From NCBI GenBank assembly GCA_035294085.1, contig DATGLP010000020.1, forward strand, positions 1 to 64,000: DNA of 64,000 nucleotides, in the 5' to 3' direction. The notes beneath the pieces are model-generated. The model did no database searches and was not told where the DNA came from. It saw only the letters and a list, made by a program, of their open reading frames with translations. The stretch comes from Acidimicrobiales bacterium (lineage in GTDB: Bacteria; Actinomycetota; Acidimicrobiia; Acidimicrobiales; Bog-793). Made by a program: the position numbers and the translations under genes. Of this stretch, positions 16,022 through 25,861 are shown in pieces. Numbering within the stretch: position 1 is the stretch's first letter; the number at the start of each line of letters is the position of its first letter.

Positions 16022-16525
16022 GTGGACCCCCCGCGCGGCCTCGACGACTGGGTCGCCATCGGAGCCGATCCGCTCCCGCTCGCCGACGCGCTCGCCTGGG
16101 CGGTGACCGCACGCTGCGGCGCGCTCGTGAGCTTCAGCGGGACCGTGCGCGACCACTCCGAGGGACGGCCGGGCGTCGTCCGTCTCGACTACGAGTGCTA
16201 CCCGGGCGCCGCCGAACGGGCGCTCGCCGACGTCGCTCGCTCGGCGCGTGCGCGCTGGCCGGAGCTGGGCCGGCTCGTCCTGCTCCACCGAACCGGCACG
16301 CTCGCCCCTGAGGAGATCGCCGTCGTCGTCGTCGCCACCGCGCCCTCGCGCGACGTGGCCTTCGCCGCCGCCCGCTACCTCATCGACACCGTGAAGGCGG
16401 CCGTGCCGATCTGGAAGCGCGAGACCTGGGCGAACGGGGAAGCCTGGGCGCTCGGCGCGCAGCGCCTCCGGGCCCCCGACGCGCGACCGGAGGCACGCGG
16501 TGGCTGCGAGGGGATCGCGCCGTGA
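16022..16525 (+). CDS. moaE: Molybdopterin synthase catalytic subunit MoaE
   Basis: MoaE is the large subunit of molybdopterin synthase, which adds two sulfurs from MoaD thiocarboxylate to cyclic pyranopterin monophosphate. The 167-residue protein shows CGALVSFSGTVRDHSEG, LLHRTGTLAPEEIAVVVVA and the active-site segment AVPIWKRETW with its conserved lysines. The GTG at 16022 gives a standard MoaE N-terminus. The stop overlaps the moeA GTG as GTGA. Its sulfur donor is most likely the MoaD domain encoded at 18821. Confidence 0.95.
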   Translation: MDPPRGLDDWVAIGADPLPLADALAWAVTARCGALVSFSGTVRDHSEGRPGVVRLDYECYPGAAERALADVARSARARWPELGRLVLLHRTGTLAPEEIAVVVVATAPSRDVAFAAARYLIDTVKAAVPIWKRETWANGEAWALGAQRLRAPDARPEARGGCEGIAP

Positions 16526-17763
16526 TCCCCCTCGAGGAGGCGCGCGCCTTCGTCGTCGGGCGCCAGGCCCCGCTCGGGCCGACCAAGCGCACCAGGGCCG
16601 ACGCGCTCGGCTGCGTGCTGGCGAGCGCGGTCGTCGCCGGCGAGGCGGTGCCGCCCTTCGCGAACGCGGCGATGGACGGCTACGCCGTGCGCGCCGCGGA
16701 CTGCCGGCAGGCGCCCACCCGGCTCGAGGTGGTCGCGGCGGTCATGGCAGGCGACGCGCCAGGGCGGCCACTCGGTCCGGGCCAGGCCGCGCGCATCATG
16801 ACCGGTGCGCCGATCCCGCCGGGGGCGGACGCCGTGTGCGTCCTCGAGGCGAGCCACCTGGCGTCGCCCAGCGGGGACGTGGTCGTCCTGGAGGAGCCCG
16901 TGGAGCCGGGGGACAACGTCCGCCAGCCCGGGGAGGACCTGCGCTCGGGAGAGGTGCTCTTTCGCCCCGGCACCGTCCTCGGCCCCGCCCACCTCGGCGT
17001 GCTGGCCGGCCTCGGCATCGAGGCGCTCGAGGTCCACCCCCGCCCGAAGGTGGGCGTGCTCGCCACCGGGAGCGAGCTCGTGGCCGGTGCCGGCCCGCTG
17101 CCGCCGGGGAAGATCCGCGACGCCAACCGACCCGCCCTCCTCGCCCTCCTCGCGCGCGCCGGCTTCGACCCGGTCGACCTCGGCATCGTGCACGACGACG
17201 AGACCGCGATCGCCGCCGCGCTCGAACGGGCAGCGGAGTGCGACGCCGTCCTCGCCACGGGCGGGGCGAGCCACGGCGACCGCGACGTCCTCCACGACGT
17301 GCTCGCGAAGATGGCGAGCGGCGCGTGCCGCTCGATGGAGGTGTCGATCAAGCCCGCCAAGCCCTTCGTCTACGGGGAGATCGGGCCGCGCGCGACCCCC
17401 GTCTTCGGCCTCCCGGGGAACCCGGTCTCCGCGCTCGTCTCCTTCGAGCTCCTCGCGCGGCCCGCGCTGCGGGCGATGGCGGGCGAGCGCTCGATCGAGC
17501 CGCCCCTCCTCGAGGCGCGCGCGGCGGAGGCCTTCCGCCGGCGCCCCGACGGCCGGACGCACTTCCTGCGCGCGGTGGCCGGCGTCGACGGACGCGGCAG
17601 GCTGGAGGTCCGCTCGGCCGGCGGCCAGGGCTCCCACCAGCTCAGCGCCCTGGCGCGAGCCAACGCCCTCGTCGTGCTGCCCGACGGCGAGGGGCCGGGG
17701 CCGGGAGAGGCGGTGCGCGTCCTGCTGCTCGATCCCGACCGCCTCGAGGTGCTCGGTCCGTGA
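16522..17763 (+). CDS. moeA: Molybdopterin molybdenumtransferase MoeA
   Basis: MoeA inserts molybdenum into adenylylated molybdopterin made by MogA. The 413-residue protein has the family landmarks PPFANAAMDGYAVRAAD, IMTGAPIPPGADAV, the MPT-binding TGSELV and GGASHGDRD region, and GLPGNPVSALVSFELLARP near the C-terminus. The GTG at 16522 overlaps moaE and the stop overlaps moaA, each by four bases. Length is normal. It should act with the MogA domain encoded two genes downstream. Confidence 0.96.
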   Translation: MIPLEEARAFVVGRQAPLGPTKRTRADALGCVLASAVVAGEAVPPFANAAMDGYAVRAADCRQAPTRLEVVAAVMAGDAPGRPLGPGQAARIMTGAPIPPGADAVCVLEASHLASPSGDVVVLEEPVEPGDNVRQPGEDLRSGEVLFRPGTVLGPAHLGVLAGLGIEALEVHPRPKVGVLATGSELVAGAGPLPPGKIRDANRPALLALLARAGFDPVDLGIVHDDETAIAAALERAAECDAVLATGGASHGDRDVLHDVLAKMASGACRSMEVSIKPAKPFVYGEIGPRATPVFGLPGNPVSALVSFELLARPALRAMAGERSIEPPLLEARAAEAFRRRPDGRTHFLRAVAGVDGRGRLEVRSAGGQGSHQLSALARANALVVLPDGEGPGPGEAVRVLLLDPDRLEVLGP

Positions 17764-18818
17764 AGGCCGCGCTCACCCCGCAGCGAGTCCTCCTTCGCCG
17801 CGACCCGCCCGCTCGCCGGTCAGGCCGCGGCACCGGGCCCCTCGTCGACCGCTTCGGCAGGCTCCACACCGACCTGCGACTCTCGGTCACCGACCGATGC
17901 AACCTGCGCTGCTCCTACTGCATGCCCGCCGAGGGGGTGCGCTTCCTCCCCGCCGCCGAGCTGCTCAGCTTCGACGAGATCGAGCGGATCGCGCGCGTCG
18001 CGCGCGATCTCGGGATCACCGCGGTCCGCCTCACCGGGGGCGAGCCCCTCGTGCGCGCGGGACTGGCCGACCTCGTCGCGCGCCTCGCGTCCCTCGGCTT
18101 CGAGGACCTCGCGCTCACGACGAACGGCATGCGCCTCGCCGCGCTCGCCCGCCCCCTCGCGACGGCCGGCCTGCGGCGGGTCAACGTGAGCTGCGACTCG
18201 CTGCGCGAGGACCGCTTCGCGGCGATCCGGCGGGGGGGCCGGCTCTCGTCGGTGCTCGAGGCGATGGATGCCGCTGAGGCGGCGGGCCTCGCGCCGATCA
18301 AGGTGAACGTCGTCCTCGTCGCCGGCGTCAACGACGACGAGGTGCTCGACTTCGCCGCCTTCGCCCGCGAGGCGGGGCGGGTCGTCCGGTTCATCGAGTT
18401 CATGCCGCTCGACGCCGACCGGCGCTGGGACCGCCGCCTCGTCGTGCCCTCCGACGAGGTCGTCGCGCGCATCGACGAGCGCTGGCCGCTCGAGGCGGTC
18501 GAGGCCCCGGGCGAGCCCGCGCCCGCCGCGCGCTACCGCTTCGCCGACGGCTGCGGCGAGATCGGCGTCGTCGCCAGCGTGACCCGCCCGTTCTGCGGGA
18601 CCTGCGACCGCCTGCGCGTCACCGCCGAGGGCGCGCTGCGCAACTGCCTGTTCTCCGACGACGAGCTCTCGCTGCGCGACGTGCTGCGCCGGGGTGGGTC
18701 CGACGACGAGCTCGCCGCGCTGTTCCACGCCTCGGTCGGCGCGAAGCGCGCCGGTCACGGGATCGGCGACCCGACCTTCAGCCCGCCCCGGCGATCGATG
18801 TCGATGATCGGCGGCTGA
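17760..18818 (+). CDS. moaA: GTP 3',8-cyclase MoaA
   Basis: MoaA is the radical SAM enzyme that rearranges GTP with MoaC to form the pyranopterin precursor. The 352-residue protein has the N-terminal cluster motif CNLRCSYC, the SAM-binding RLTGGEPLVR, and the second cluster as CGTCDRLRV followed by NCLFS. It ends with the GG dipeptide needed for activity in this family (SMSMIGG). The GTG at 17760 overlaps the moeA stop by four bases. The roughly 35 residues before LVDRFGRLHTDLRLSVTDR are less conserved. Confidence 0.96.
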   Translation: MKAALTPQRVLLRRDPPARRSGRGTGPLVDRFGRLHTDLRLSVTDRCNLRCSYCMPAEGVRFLPAAELLSFDEIERIARVARDLGITAVRLTGGEPLVRAGLADLVARLASLGFEDLALTTNGMRLAALARPLATAGLRRVNVSCDSLREDRFAAIRRGGRLSSVLEAMDAAEAAGLAPIKVNVVLVAGVNDDEVLDFAAFAREAGRVVRFIEFMPLDADRRWDRRLVVPSDEVVARIDERWPLEAVEAPGEPAPAARYRFADGCGEIGVVASVTRPFCGTCDRLRVTAEGALRNCLFSDDELSLRDVLRRGGSDDELAALFHASVGAKRAGHGIGDPTFSPPRRSMSMIGG

Positions 18819-18820
18819 CG

Positions 18821-19558
18821 TTGCCACACCTGCGGCTGTTCGGTCCGGCGCGCGAGGCCGCCGGCAGCCCCGGCGCCGAGGTGCCCGGGTCCACGCCCGA
18901 GGAGGTCCTCGCCGCCGCCGTCGAGCGCTTCGGCCCCGCCTTCGCGCAGGTGCTCGAGACGAGCGCCCTCTGGGTGAACGGCGAGCCCGCGCTGCCCTCG
19001 CAGCCGCTCGGCGCGTCCGACGAGCTCGCCGTGCTGCCGCCGGTCTCCGGAGGCTGCGCCGACGAGGCGCCCGCGCGCCCGGCCCTCGGCTCCCGGCTCG
19101 AGGCGAAGATCCTGACGGTGTCGAGCGCGGGGAGCGAGGGGCGGCGAGCGGACACCGCCGGCCCCGCGCTCGCCGAGGCGCTCGAGCGCGCCGGCTTTCG
19201 CGTCCTCGAGCGGCGCGTCGTCGGCGACGGGGTGGAGCCGGTCTCCTCGGCACTGCGGGAGATGGCGTCGGGCTTCGCGGGGCTCGTCGTGTCGACGGGG
19301 GGCACGGGCTTCGGGCCGCTCGACCTCACGCCCGAGGCGACCCGGCGCGTCCTCGAGCGCGAGGCGCCCGGCCTCGCCGAAGCCGCGCGAGCCGCGAGCC
19401 CGCTCGGGCGCCTGAGCCGCGGCCTCGCTGGGACCGTCGGCGCCTGCCTCGTCCTCAACCTCCCCGGGTCGGCGAGGGGAGCGGTCGAGTCGCTCGAGGC
19501 CGTGCTCGACGTCCTGCCGCACGCGCTCGCCCTCCTCGCCGGCGAGCAGCCCCACTGA
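18821..19558 (+). CDS. MoaD-MogA fusion protein
   Basis: Residues 1-78 are a ubiquitin-like MoaD sulfur carrier (LRLFGPAREAAG to LAVLPPVSGG). Residues about 92-245 are a MoaB/MogA adenylyltransferase with VSTGGTGFGPLDLTPEATR and LVLNLPGSARGAVESLE. MoaD normally ends in Gly-Gly, which is adenylylated and thiocarboxylated. Here the GG is followed by CADEAP and the second domain, so the sulfur-carrying C-terminus is buried unless the chain is cut. The start must be the TTG at 18821, two bases after the moaA stop. No stand-alone moaD is in the window. Confidence 0.88.
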   Translation: MPHLRLFGPAREAAGSPGAEVPGSTPEEVLAAAVERFGPAFAQVLETSALWVNGEPALPSQPLGASDELAVLPPVSGGCADEAPARPALGSRLEAKILTVSSAGSEGRRADTAGPALAEALERAGFRVLERRVVGDGVEPVSSALREMASGFAGLVVSTGGTGFGPLDLTPEATRRVLEREAPGLAEAARAASPLGRLSRGLAGTVGACLVLNLPGSARGAVESLEAVLDVLPHALALLAGEQPH

Positions 19559-19562
19559 GCCC

Positions 19563-19601
19563 GCGTCCGGACCGTCGCCGGCACGACCCGGTCCGGGACG
19601 C
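19563..19601 (+). terminator. Hairpin after the molybdenum operon
   Basis: GCGTCCGGACCG (19563-19574) pairs with CGGTCCGGGACGC (19589-19601) with one bulged G. It lies five bases after the MoaD-MogA stop and before the next promoter. No T-run follows. Confidence 0.55.
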
Positions 19602-19613
19602 GCCGTGGGCGCC

Positions 19614-19619
19614 TAGACT
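19614..19619 (+). promoter_or_regulatory. Leaderless-type -10 element for the DUF4395 gene
   Basis: TAGACT is followed by six bases and then the GTG at 19626, with no ribosome binding site. Confidence 0.5.
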
Positions 19620-19625
19620 CGGCGT

Positions 19626-20120
19626 GTGGCGCTGCCAGCCTTCCCGCGCTGGGTGAACGACGCGGCGGCGCGCACGGTGGCAGTCGGCGTCGTCGTGATG
19701 GCCGCCCTCGCGGCGACGCTCCCGGCACTGTGGCTCGCGGTCCCGCTCGCGTACGGCTTCGCCGCACGCGTCCTCGCCGGCCCGCGGCTCAGCCCCCTCG
19801 CACTGCTGGCGACGAGGGTCGTGGCGCCCCGGCTGGGCCGGCACGCCAAGCTGCACCCCGGCCCGCCCAAGCGCTTCGCCCAGGCCATCGGGTGCACCTT
19901 CTCGAGCTCGGCGCTCGCCCTCTGGCTCGCCGGCGAGCCGGTCGCGGCGCGCGCGCTGCTCGGTGCGCTCGCCGTCCCGGCGCTCCTCGAGGCGGCGATC
20001 GGCTACTGCGTCGGGTGCCAGCTCTTCGGCCTCGCCATGCGCCTCGGGCTCGTGCCGCCCGCCGTGTGCCTCGAGTGCGCCGACCTCTCCCGGCGCGCCG
20101 GCGCGTCCGTGGCTGGCTAG
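19626..20120 (+). CDS. DUF4395 membrane protein
   Basis: A 164-residue membrane protein of the DUF4395 family, function unknown. Family marks are KLHPGPPKRFAQAIGCTFSS and the cysteine pair in GYCVGCQLFGLAMRLGLVP. Three or four hydrophobic segments are visible, and it ends with a further CLEC pair, which could bind metal or form disulfides. DUF4395 genes often sit near thiol or sulfur-transfer genes in actinobacteria. Here it directly follows the molybdenum operon but behind a separate promoter and hairpin. Confidence 0.8.
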   Translation: MALPAFPRWVNDAAARTVAVGVVVMAALAATLPALWLAVPLAYGFAARVLAGPRLSPLALLATRVVAPRLGRHAKLHPGPPKRFAQAIGCTFSSSALALWLAGEPVAARALLGALAVPALLEAAIGYCVGCQLFGLAMRLGLVPPAVCLECADLSRRAGASVAG

Positions 20121-20122
20121 GC

Positions 20123-20144
20123 GTCCCGGCCTCGACGGCGGGAC
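20123..20144 (+). terminator. Hairpin after the DUF4395 gene
   Basis: GTCCCG (20123-20128) pairs with CGGGAC (20139-20144) across a 10-base loop, two bases after the stop. It has no T-run. Confidence 0.4.
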
Positions 20145-20151
20145 TGGGCGC

Positions 20152-20157
20152 TACCAT
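20152..20157 (+). promoter_or_regulatory. Candidate -10 element for the EF-G-like gene
   Basis: TACCAT lies 32 bases before the ATG at 20190. The implied leader of about 26 bases contains GCGAGG five bases before that ATG, so this gene is not leaderless. Confidence 0.4.
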
Positions 20158-20189
20158 GCGCCGAGGACCCTCCCCGAAGCGAGGTGTGC

Positions 20190-22226
20190 ATGGCCCCCAG
20201 CACTGCGCCGGTACGGACGGTCGCCCTCGTCGGCCACACCGGCGTGGGCAAGACGACCCTCGCCGACGCGCTGCTGCTCGCCACCGCCACGGCCGCGCGC
20301 GTCGGGCGCGTCGAGGACGGCACGGCGACCTGCGACTTCGAGCCGGAGGAGCTGAAGCGGCGCTTCTCCGTCTCGCTCGCCCTCGCGCCCTACGTCCTCG
20401 AGGGCGAGAAGGTCAACGTGATCGACACGCCCGGCTTCCCCGACTTCCTCCCCGAGGCCGAGCGGGCCCTCGCCGTCGCCGACCTGGCGGTCGTCGTCGT
20501 GAGCGCCGTCGACGGGGTCCAGGTCCAGACGGAGGTGGTCTGGCGGGCGGCGGAGGCCCTCGGCGTCCCGCGGATGGTCTTCGTCAACAAGCTCGACCGC
20601 GAGCACGCGGACTTCTCCCGCGTCCTCGACCAGCTGCGCGAGGTCTTCGGCGCGGGCGTCGCGCCGCTCGAGCTGCCGATCGGCGAGGAGGCCTCCTTCC
20701 GCGGGATCGCCGACCTGCTCGCTGACGAGGCCATCTGCTACGAGGGCGGGGCGCCCCGGCGCGGCCCGATCCCCGAGGAGATCGCCGAGCTCGAGCACCG
20801 GGTGCGCGACAGCCTCGTCGAGGGCATCGTCGTCGCCGACGACGAGCTCATGGAACGCTACCTGGAGGGCGACACGCCCTCCATGGCAGAGCTCGAGGCG
20901 ACCCTCGCGACCGGCGTCGCGGCCTGCTCGGTCTTCCCCGTCGTGTGCGGCTCGGCCACGACGAACGTCGCGATCGACCGGCTGGCCGCCTTCATCCGCG
21001 AGATCGCGCCGAGCCGGCCCGTGCGCGTGCGGGCCGGGGACCGGTCGGTGGAGGTGGCTCGAGACCCGAGCGGCGAGCCGCTGGCGCGGGTGTTCAAGAC
21101 GATCATCGATCCCTTCGTCGGGCGCATCTCGCTGCTCCAGGTGATCTCCGGGACGCTGCGGCCCGACACGGTGCTCGTCAACAGCCGCACGAAGTCCGAG
21201 GAGCGCCTGCACGCGCTGCAGATGATGCGGGGCAAGGAGACCTACGCCCTGGGCGAGGCACCCGCTGGCGACATCGTCGCGGTCGCCAAGCTCGCCGACG
21301 CCCAGGCCGGCGACACGCTGGCACCGAAGGGCTCGCCGGTCGTCGCCGAGATGCCGCCCCTCTCGCCGCCCCAGCTCGCGGTGGCGATCCGCCCGCGGAA
21401 GTCAGGCGACGAGGACAAGCTCATGACGAGCCTCCACCGCCTCGAGGAGGAGGACGGTGCGCTCTCGGTGCACCACGACGAGCAGACCCAGCAGACGGTC
21501 CTCACGGTCCTCGGCGACACCCACCTCAACGTGGTGTGCGAGCGCCTCCAGCGCAAGTTCGGCGTGGAGATCGACGTCGAGGCGCTGCGGATCCCCTACC
21601 AGGAGACGATCACCTCGCCGGCCGAGGCCGAGGGTCGCCACAAGAAGCAGACCGGCGGCCACGGGCAGTTCGGCGTCGTCGTCTTGAAGCTCGAGCCCCT
21701 CGCGCGCGGCGAGGGGTTCGAGTTCGTGGACGAGATCGTCGGCGGCGCCATCCCCCGGCAGTTCCTGCCCGCGGTCCAGCACGGCATCGAGAAGGCGATG
21801 CGCCGGGGTGGCGTCTTCGGCTACCCCGTCGTCGACGTGCGCGCCCGCTGCGTCGACGGCAAGTTCCACAGCGTCGACTCCTCGGAGACGAGCTTCGAGA
21901 TCGCGGCGTCGCTGGCCTTCCAGGAGGCGCTCCGGAAGGCGAACCCGGTCCTGCTCGAGCCGATCTCCCGCCTCGAGGTGCGCGTCCCGGCGCGCCTGCA
22001 AGGCGAGGTCCTCGCCGACGTGAACGCGAGGCGGGGACGCGTCGTCGGCAGCGAGCTCGACGAGACCGGGCAGCAGGTCATCACCGCGCTCGTCCCGAGC
22101 GCCGAGCTCGTGCGCTACGCCATGGACCTCCGGTCGCTGACCGGCGGCTACGGCACCTTCTCGGTCCACCACGACCACTACGCCGAGGTCCCGGCACACC
22201 TGAGCGAGAAGCTGGCGCGCGCCTGA
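20190..22226 (+). CDS. Elongation factor G-like protein (EF-G2 type)
   Basis: A 678-residue translational GTPase of the EF-G-like subfamily found beside canonical FusA in actinobacteria. The G1 loop is GHTGVGKTTL, G3 is DTPGFPDF and G4 is NKLDRE. EF-G domains II-V follow, with HKKQTGGHGQFGVVVL and YPVVDVRARCVDGKFHSVDSS recognisable. It is not next to rpsL/rpsG or tuf, and the switch I region (DFEPEELKRRFSVSLALAP) has the diverged form of EF-G2, so canonical translocase function is doubtful. The ATG at 20190 is preferred over the GTG at 20184 for its Shine-Dalgarno spacing. Confidence 0.88.
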   Translation: MAPSTAPVRTVALVGHTGVGKTTLADALLLATATAARVGRVEDGTATCDFEPEELKRRFSVSLALAPYVLEGEKVNVIDTPGFPDFLPEAERALAVADLAVVVVSAVDGVQVQTEVVWRAAEALGVPRMVFVNKLDREHADFSRVLDQLREVFGAGVAPLELPIGEEASFRGIADLLADEAICYEGGAPRRGPIPEEIAELEHRVRDSLVEGIVVADDELMERYLEGDTPSMAELEATLATGVAACSVFPVVCGSATTNVAIDRLAAFIREIAPSRPVRVRAGDRSVEVARDPSGEPLARVFKTIIDPFVGRISLLQVISGTLRPDTVLVNSRTKSEERLHALQMMRGKETYALGEAPAGDIVAVAKLADAQAGDTLAPKGSPVVAEMPPLSPPQLAVAIRPRKSGDEDKLMTSLHRLEEEDGALSVHHDEQTQQTVLTVLGDTHLNVVCERLQRKFGVEIDVEALRIPYQETITSPAEAEGRHKKQTGGHGQFGVVVLKLEPLARGEGFEFVDEIVGGAIPRQFLPAVQHGIEKAMRRGGVFGYPVVDVRARCVDGKFHSVDSSETSFEIAASLAFQEALRKANPVLLEPISRLEVRVPARLQGEVLADVNARRGRVVGSELDETGQQVITALVPSAELVRYAMDLRSLTGGYGTFSVHHDHYAEVPAHLSEKLARA

Positions 22227-22594
22227 GCGCACCAGCGGCGAGGCGGCGCCGCAGCGTGGACCCACTGCCCGGGCGACTCTCCCCTGCCTCCTCGCCGTCG
22301 CCGAGCGTCTCGCGCGAGCTGCCTGTCGCCGCTGGGCTCACCTGCCGACAGGCTGGCCGTGGGCCGAGCGGTGGCAGCCGAGCCACGCGCGGCTGCGCTC
22401 GCGTCGCACCTGAGCGGCCGGATCGAGAGCGCCGGCAGAACGCCCCGGTGCCGTCCAGCTGGAAGGGAACCGGCGATCGCTCGATCGACCCACGCCCGTT
22501 GGGCGGGGCGACGGCCGATCCACGCCCTTCCCATGGCATCCAGGCCGCCCTGCGGCGGCGCGCCGTCCGGCCGGCGTCGGACGGTGATCCAGGC
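22227..22594 (+). other. Gene-free stretch between convergent EF-G-like gene and ahcY
   Basis: This 368-base stretch separates two genes that point at each other. Short frames in it are Arg/Pro-rich and resemble nothing. Apart from a hairpin beside the ahcY stop (22563-22584) I see no feature in it. Confidence 0.6.
22563..22584 (-). terminator. Hairpin downstream of ahcY
   Basis: CCGTCCG (22563-22569) and CGGACGG (22578-22584) are perfect 7-base arms around an 8-base loop, 10 bases past the ahcY stop. There is no T-run. Confidence 0.5.
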
Positions 22595-24043
<1,449 letters not shown>

Positions 24044-24246
24044 AGGGTCCCTCGCGCTGTCGGGCGGCGCCGGTGCGGCAGCCGCGTCGCTACCACTACA
24101 GCATCCCGGCACGCCGACCACCACCCGGCGAGCGCCGGTCGCCCCGGCGCGCCGGCATGGGCCCCGCCGGCCGGGGGTAAGAGGAAGCACGTGGGGCAGC
24201 GGAGCGACCGACCCAGCGCACGAGAGCGTGCGGCCAGCTCGCCGTG

Positions 24247-24663
24247 ATGCGCTTCCGGGACCATGAGCCCGCGGCCGTCTCGACGGACCTGCTCCTCGCC
24301 GAGTGCGACCGCTTCCTCGACGGCTCCATCGCCGAGGTGCTGAGCGAGGCGGACGGCTCCGTGCCCGCCTGGGCGTGGATGAACTGCCTCGCGCACGCCT
24401 CGCGCCAGCGGCTGCACGCGCTCGCCGAGCGACCCGCCGACGTCGCCGACCGGCCCGAGCTGTGGGCGTGGCACCGAACGGTCGCCTTCCTCGCCGAGGA
24501 GGTGCTCCTCACCGCCGAACGGAGCGCCACCCCCGTCGAGGCTCTCCAGCGGCGGGTCCTCGTGCCCCTCGAGCTCCGGCTCGGCGCGCAGCGCCTCGGG
24601 CCCTCGAGCCTGCTGCGCCTCGTGCTCGGCGCGCTCGCCGAGCCGAGCGTGCCCGAGACCTGA
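24247..24663 (+). CDS. Hypothetical protein, helical
   Basis: A 138-residue soluble, mostly helical protein of unknown family. It opens [20 protein letters not shown] and includes [20 protein letters not shown] and a long helix-rich C-terminus. Codon use (third positions almost all G or C) matches real genes of the window. The ATG at 24247 or an adjacent in-frame GTG at 24244 could be the start. It is divergent from ahcY and lies 41 bases upstream of a zinc-ribbon protein gene in the same direction. Confidence 0.6.
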   Translation: MRFRDHEPAAVSTDLLLAECDRFLDGSIAEVLSEADGSVPAWAWMNCLAHASRQRLHALAERPADVADRPELWAWHRTVAFLAEEVLLTAERSATPVEALQRRVLVPLELRLGAQRLGPSSLLRLVLGALAEPSVPET

Positions 24664-24704
24664 ACGCGTCCCCCCGCCACCGCTGCCCTGCCGGAGGAAG
24701 CCCC

Positions 24705-24989
24705 GTGCCCCCCTGCCCCGAGTGCCGAGAGGAGATGGTCGAGCACGCGCCGTTCGATCCCGACCTCATCGCCACCGGCCTCTTGGCGCCCTGGCGCACC
24801 ATCTACGCATGCAGCGCCTGCGGTCACCTCGAGGTGGACCGTGCCCCGGCGCCAGCCGCCTCGGTGCGGACCGGGGCAGACGGCCCGGACGCCGGGCGGC
24901 ACCCAACGCGGCACGCGATCCGTCCTGGGCGCTCGCTGCCTCGGGCGGCTCACGACCGGACGGCGAGGCCTGCGAAGAGGTCGCCGTAG
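24705..24989 (+). CDS. Small zinc-ribbon protein
   Basis: A 94-residue protein whose first half is a two-knuckle zinc ribbon: CPEC near the N-terminus and CSAC about 35 residues later, with LLAPWRTIYACSACGHLEVD around it. The second half is low-complexity and may be dispensable. The GTG at 24705 has an excellent GGAGG seven bases upstream, which decides the start. The last 40 bases overlap the convergent polymerase gene. No function can be assigned. Confidence 0.6.
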   Translation: MPPCPECREEMVEHAPFDPDLIATGLLAPWRTIYACSACGHLEVDRAPAPAASVRTGADGPDAGRHPTRHAIRPGRSLPRAAHDRTARPAKRSP

Positions 24990-25861
24990 CGGTCGAGCCG
25001 GGCGAGGACCTCGGCAGGTCGAAAGCGCAGCCCGTCGGCGCGTCCCGCTCGCTCGGCCGCCGCGAGCTCCTCCCAGCGAAGGGGCGCGGACACGCTCGGG
25101 GTGGCCTCCGCCCGTAGCGAGTAGGCCGCCACGGTCGTCTTCGCCGGGTGGTTCTGGCTCCAGTCGATGAGGACTCGGCCCGGCCTCCGAGCGCGCGCCA
25201 TGCTCGTGACGACCCGTCGCGGCTCCTCGGCCTCGATGCGGCGCGCCACCTCGTAGGCCTCGCTGCGCACGTCCTGCCAGGCGCGAGGCGGTTCGAGGCG
25301 CGCGTAGAGGTGGAGGCCCTTCCGGCCGCTCGTCTTCGGGACCGCCTCGAGACCCCGCGCCTCGAGCTCCCGGCGCAGCGCGACGGCGACCGGGATGCAC
25401 TCGAGCACGCCGACGCCCGGCCCCGGGTCGAGGTCGAAGACCACGAGGTCCGGGCGCGGCGACGGCCCGGTGTCGACCCGCCACATCGGGACGTGCAGCT
25501 CGATCGCCGCCAGGTTCGCCGCCCAGACGAGCCCTGCGACGCTCGAGACGACGGCCTGCTCGAGCGCGTCGCGCCGCGTCCTGCGGCCGAGCACCCGCGG
25601 CACCTCGACCGTCTCGAGCCACGCGGGGGCGTGGGCGGGGACGTGCTTCTCGAGGAACGAACGGCCCTCCACTCCGTCGGGGAAGCGCGCGAGCGTGACC
25701 GGCCGGCCCGCGAGATGGCCAAGGATGGCCGGTGCGACGGCGACGTAGTAGGAGATGAGGTCGCCCTTCGTGAAGCCCGACGCCGGGTAGAGCACCTTGT
25801 CGAGGTTCGCCACCGAGAGCAGCCGACCGTCGACCTCCACCTCGAGGCGGCGCTCACGCAC
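24950..25861 (-). CDS. LigD-type primase-polymerase (PolDom) protein
   Basis: A stand-alone 303-residue polymerase domain of the bacterial NHEJ LigD family, an archaeo-eukaryotic primase-like enzyme that fills or extends DNA ends with ribo- or deoxynucleotides. Catalytic acids are in VVFDLDPGPGVG and VLIDWSQN, and the nucleotide-binding SGRKGLHLYARL is present. The start GLRERR-like GTG at 25861 overlaps the 3' end of the ligase gene by eight bases, so the two are one operon. No Ku gene is in the window. The nuclease domain of complete LigD is absent from both proteins. Confidence 0.92.
   Translation of the reverse strand: MRERRLEVEVDGRLLSVANLDKVLYPASGFTKGDLISYYVAVAPAILGHLAGRPVTLARFPDGVEGRSFLEKHVPAHAPAWLETVEVPRVLGRRTRRDALEQAVVSSVAGLVWAANLAAIELHVPMWRVDTGPSPRPDLVVFDLDPGPGVGVLECIPVAVALRRELEARGLEAVPKTSGRKGLHLYARLEPPRAWQDVRSEAYEVARRIEAEEPRRVVTSMARARRPGRVLIDWSQNHPAKTTVAAYSLRAEATPSVSAPLRWEELAAAERAGRADGLRFRPAEVLARLDRYGDLFAGLAVRS

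Noticed and set aside
24044-24246. SAH riboswitch before ahcY
   Set aside because: I looked for the conserved SAH riboswitch core on the minus strand and did not find it.
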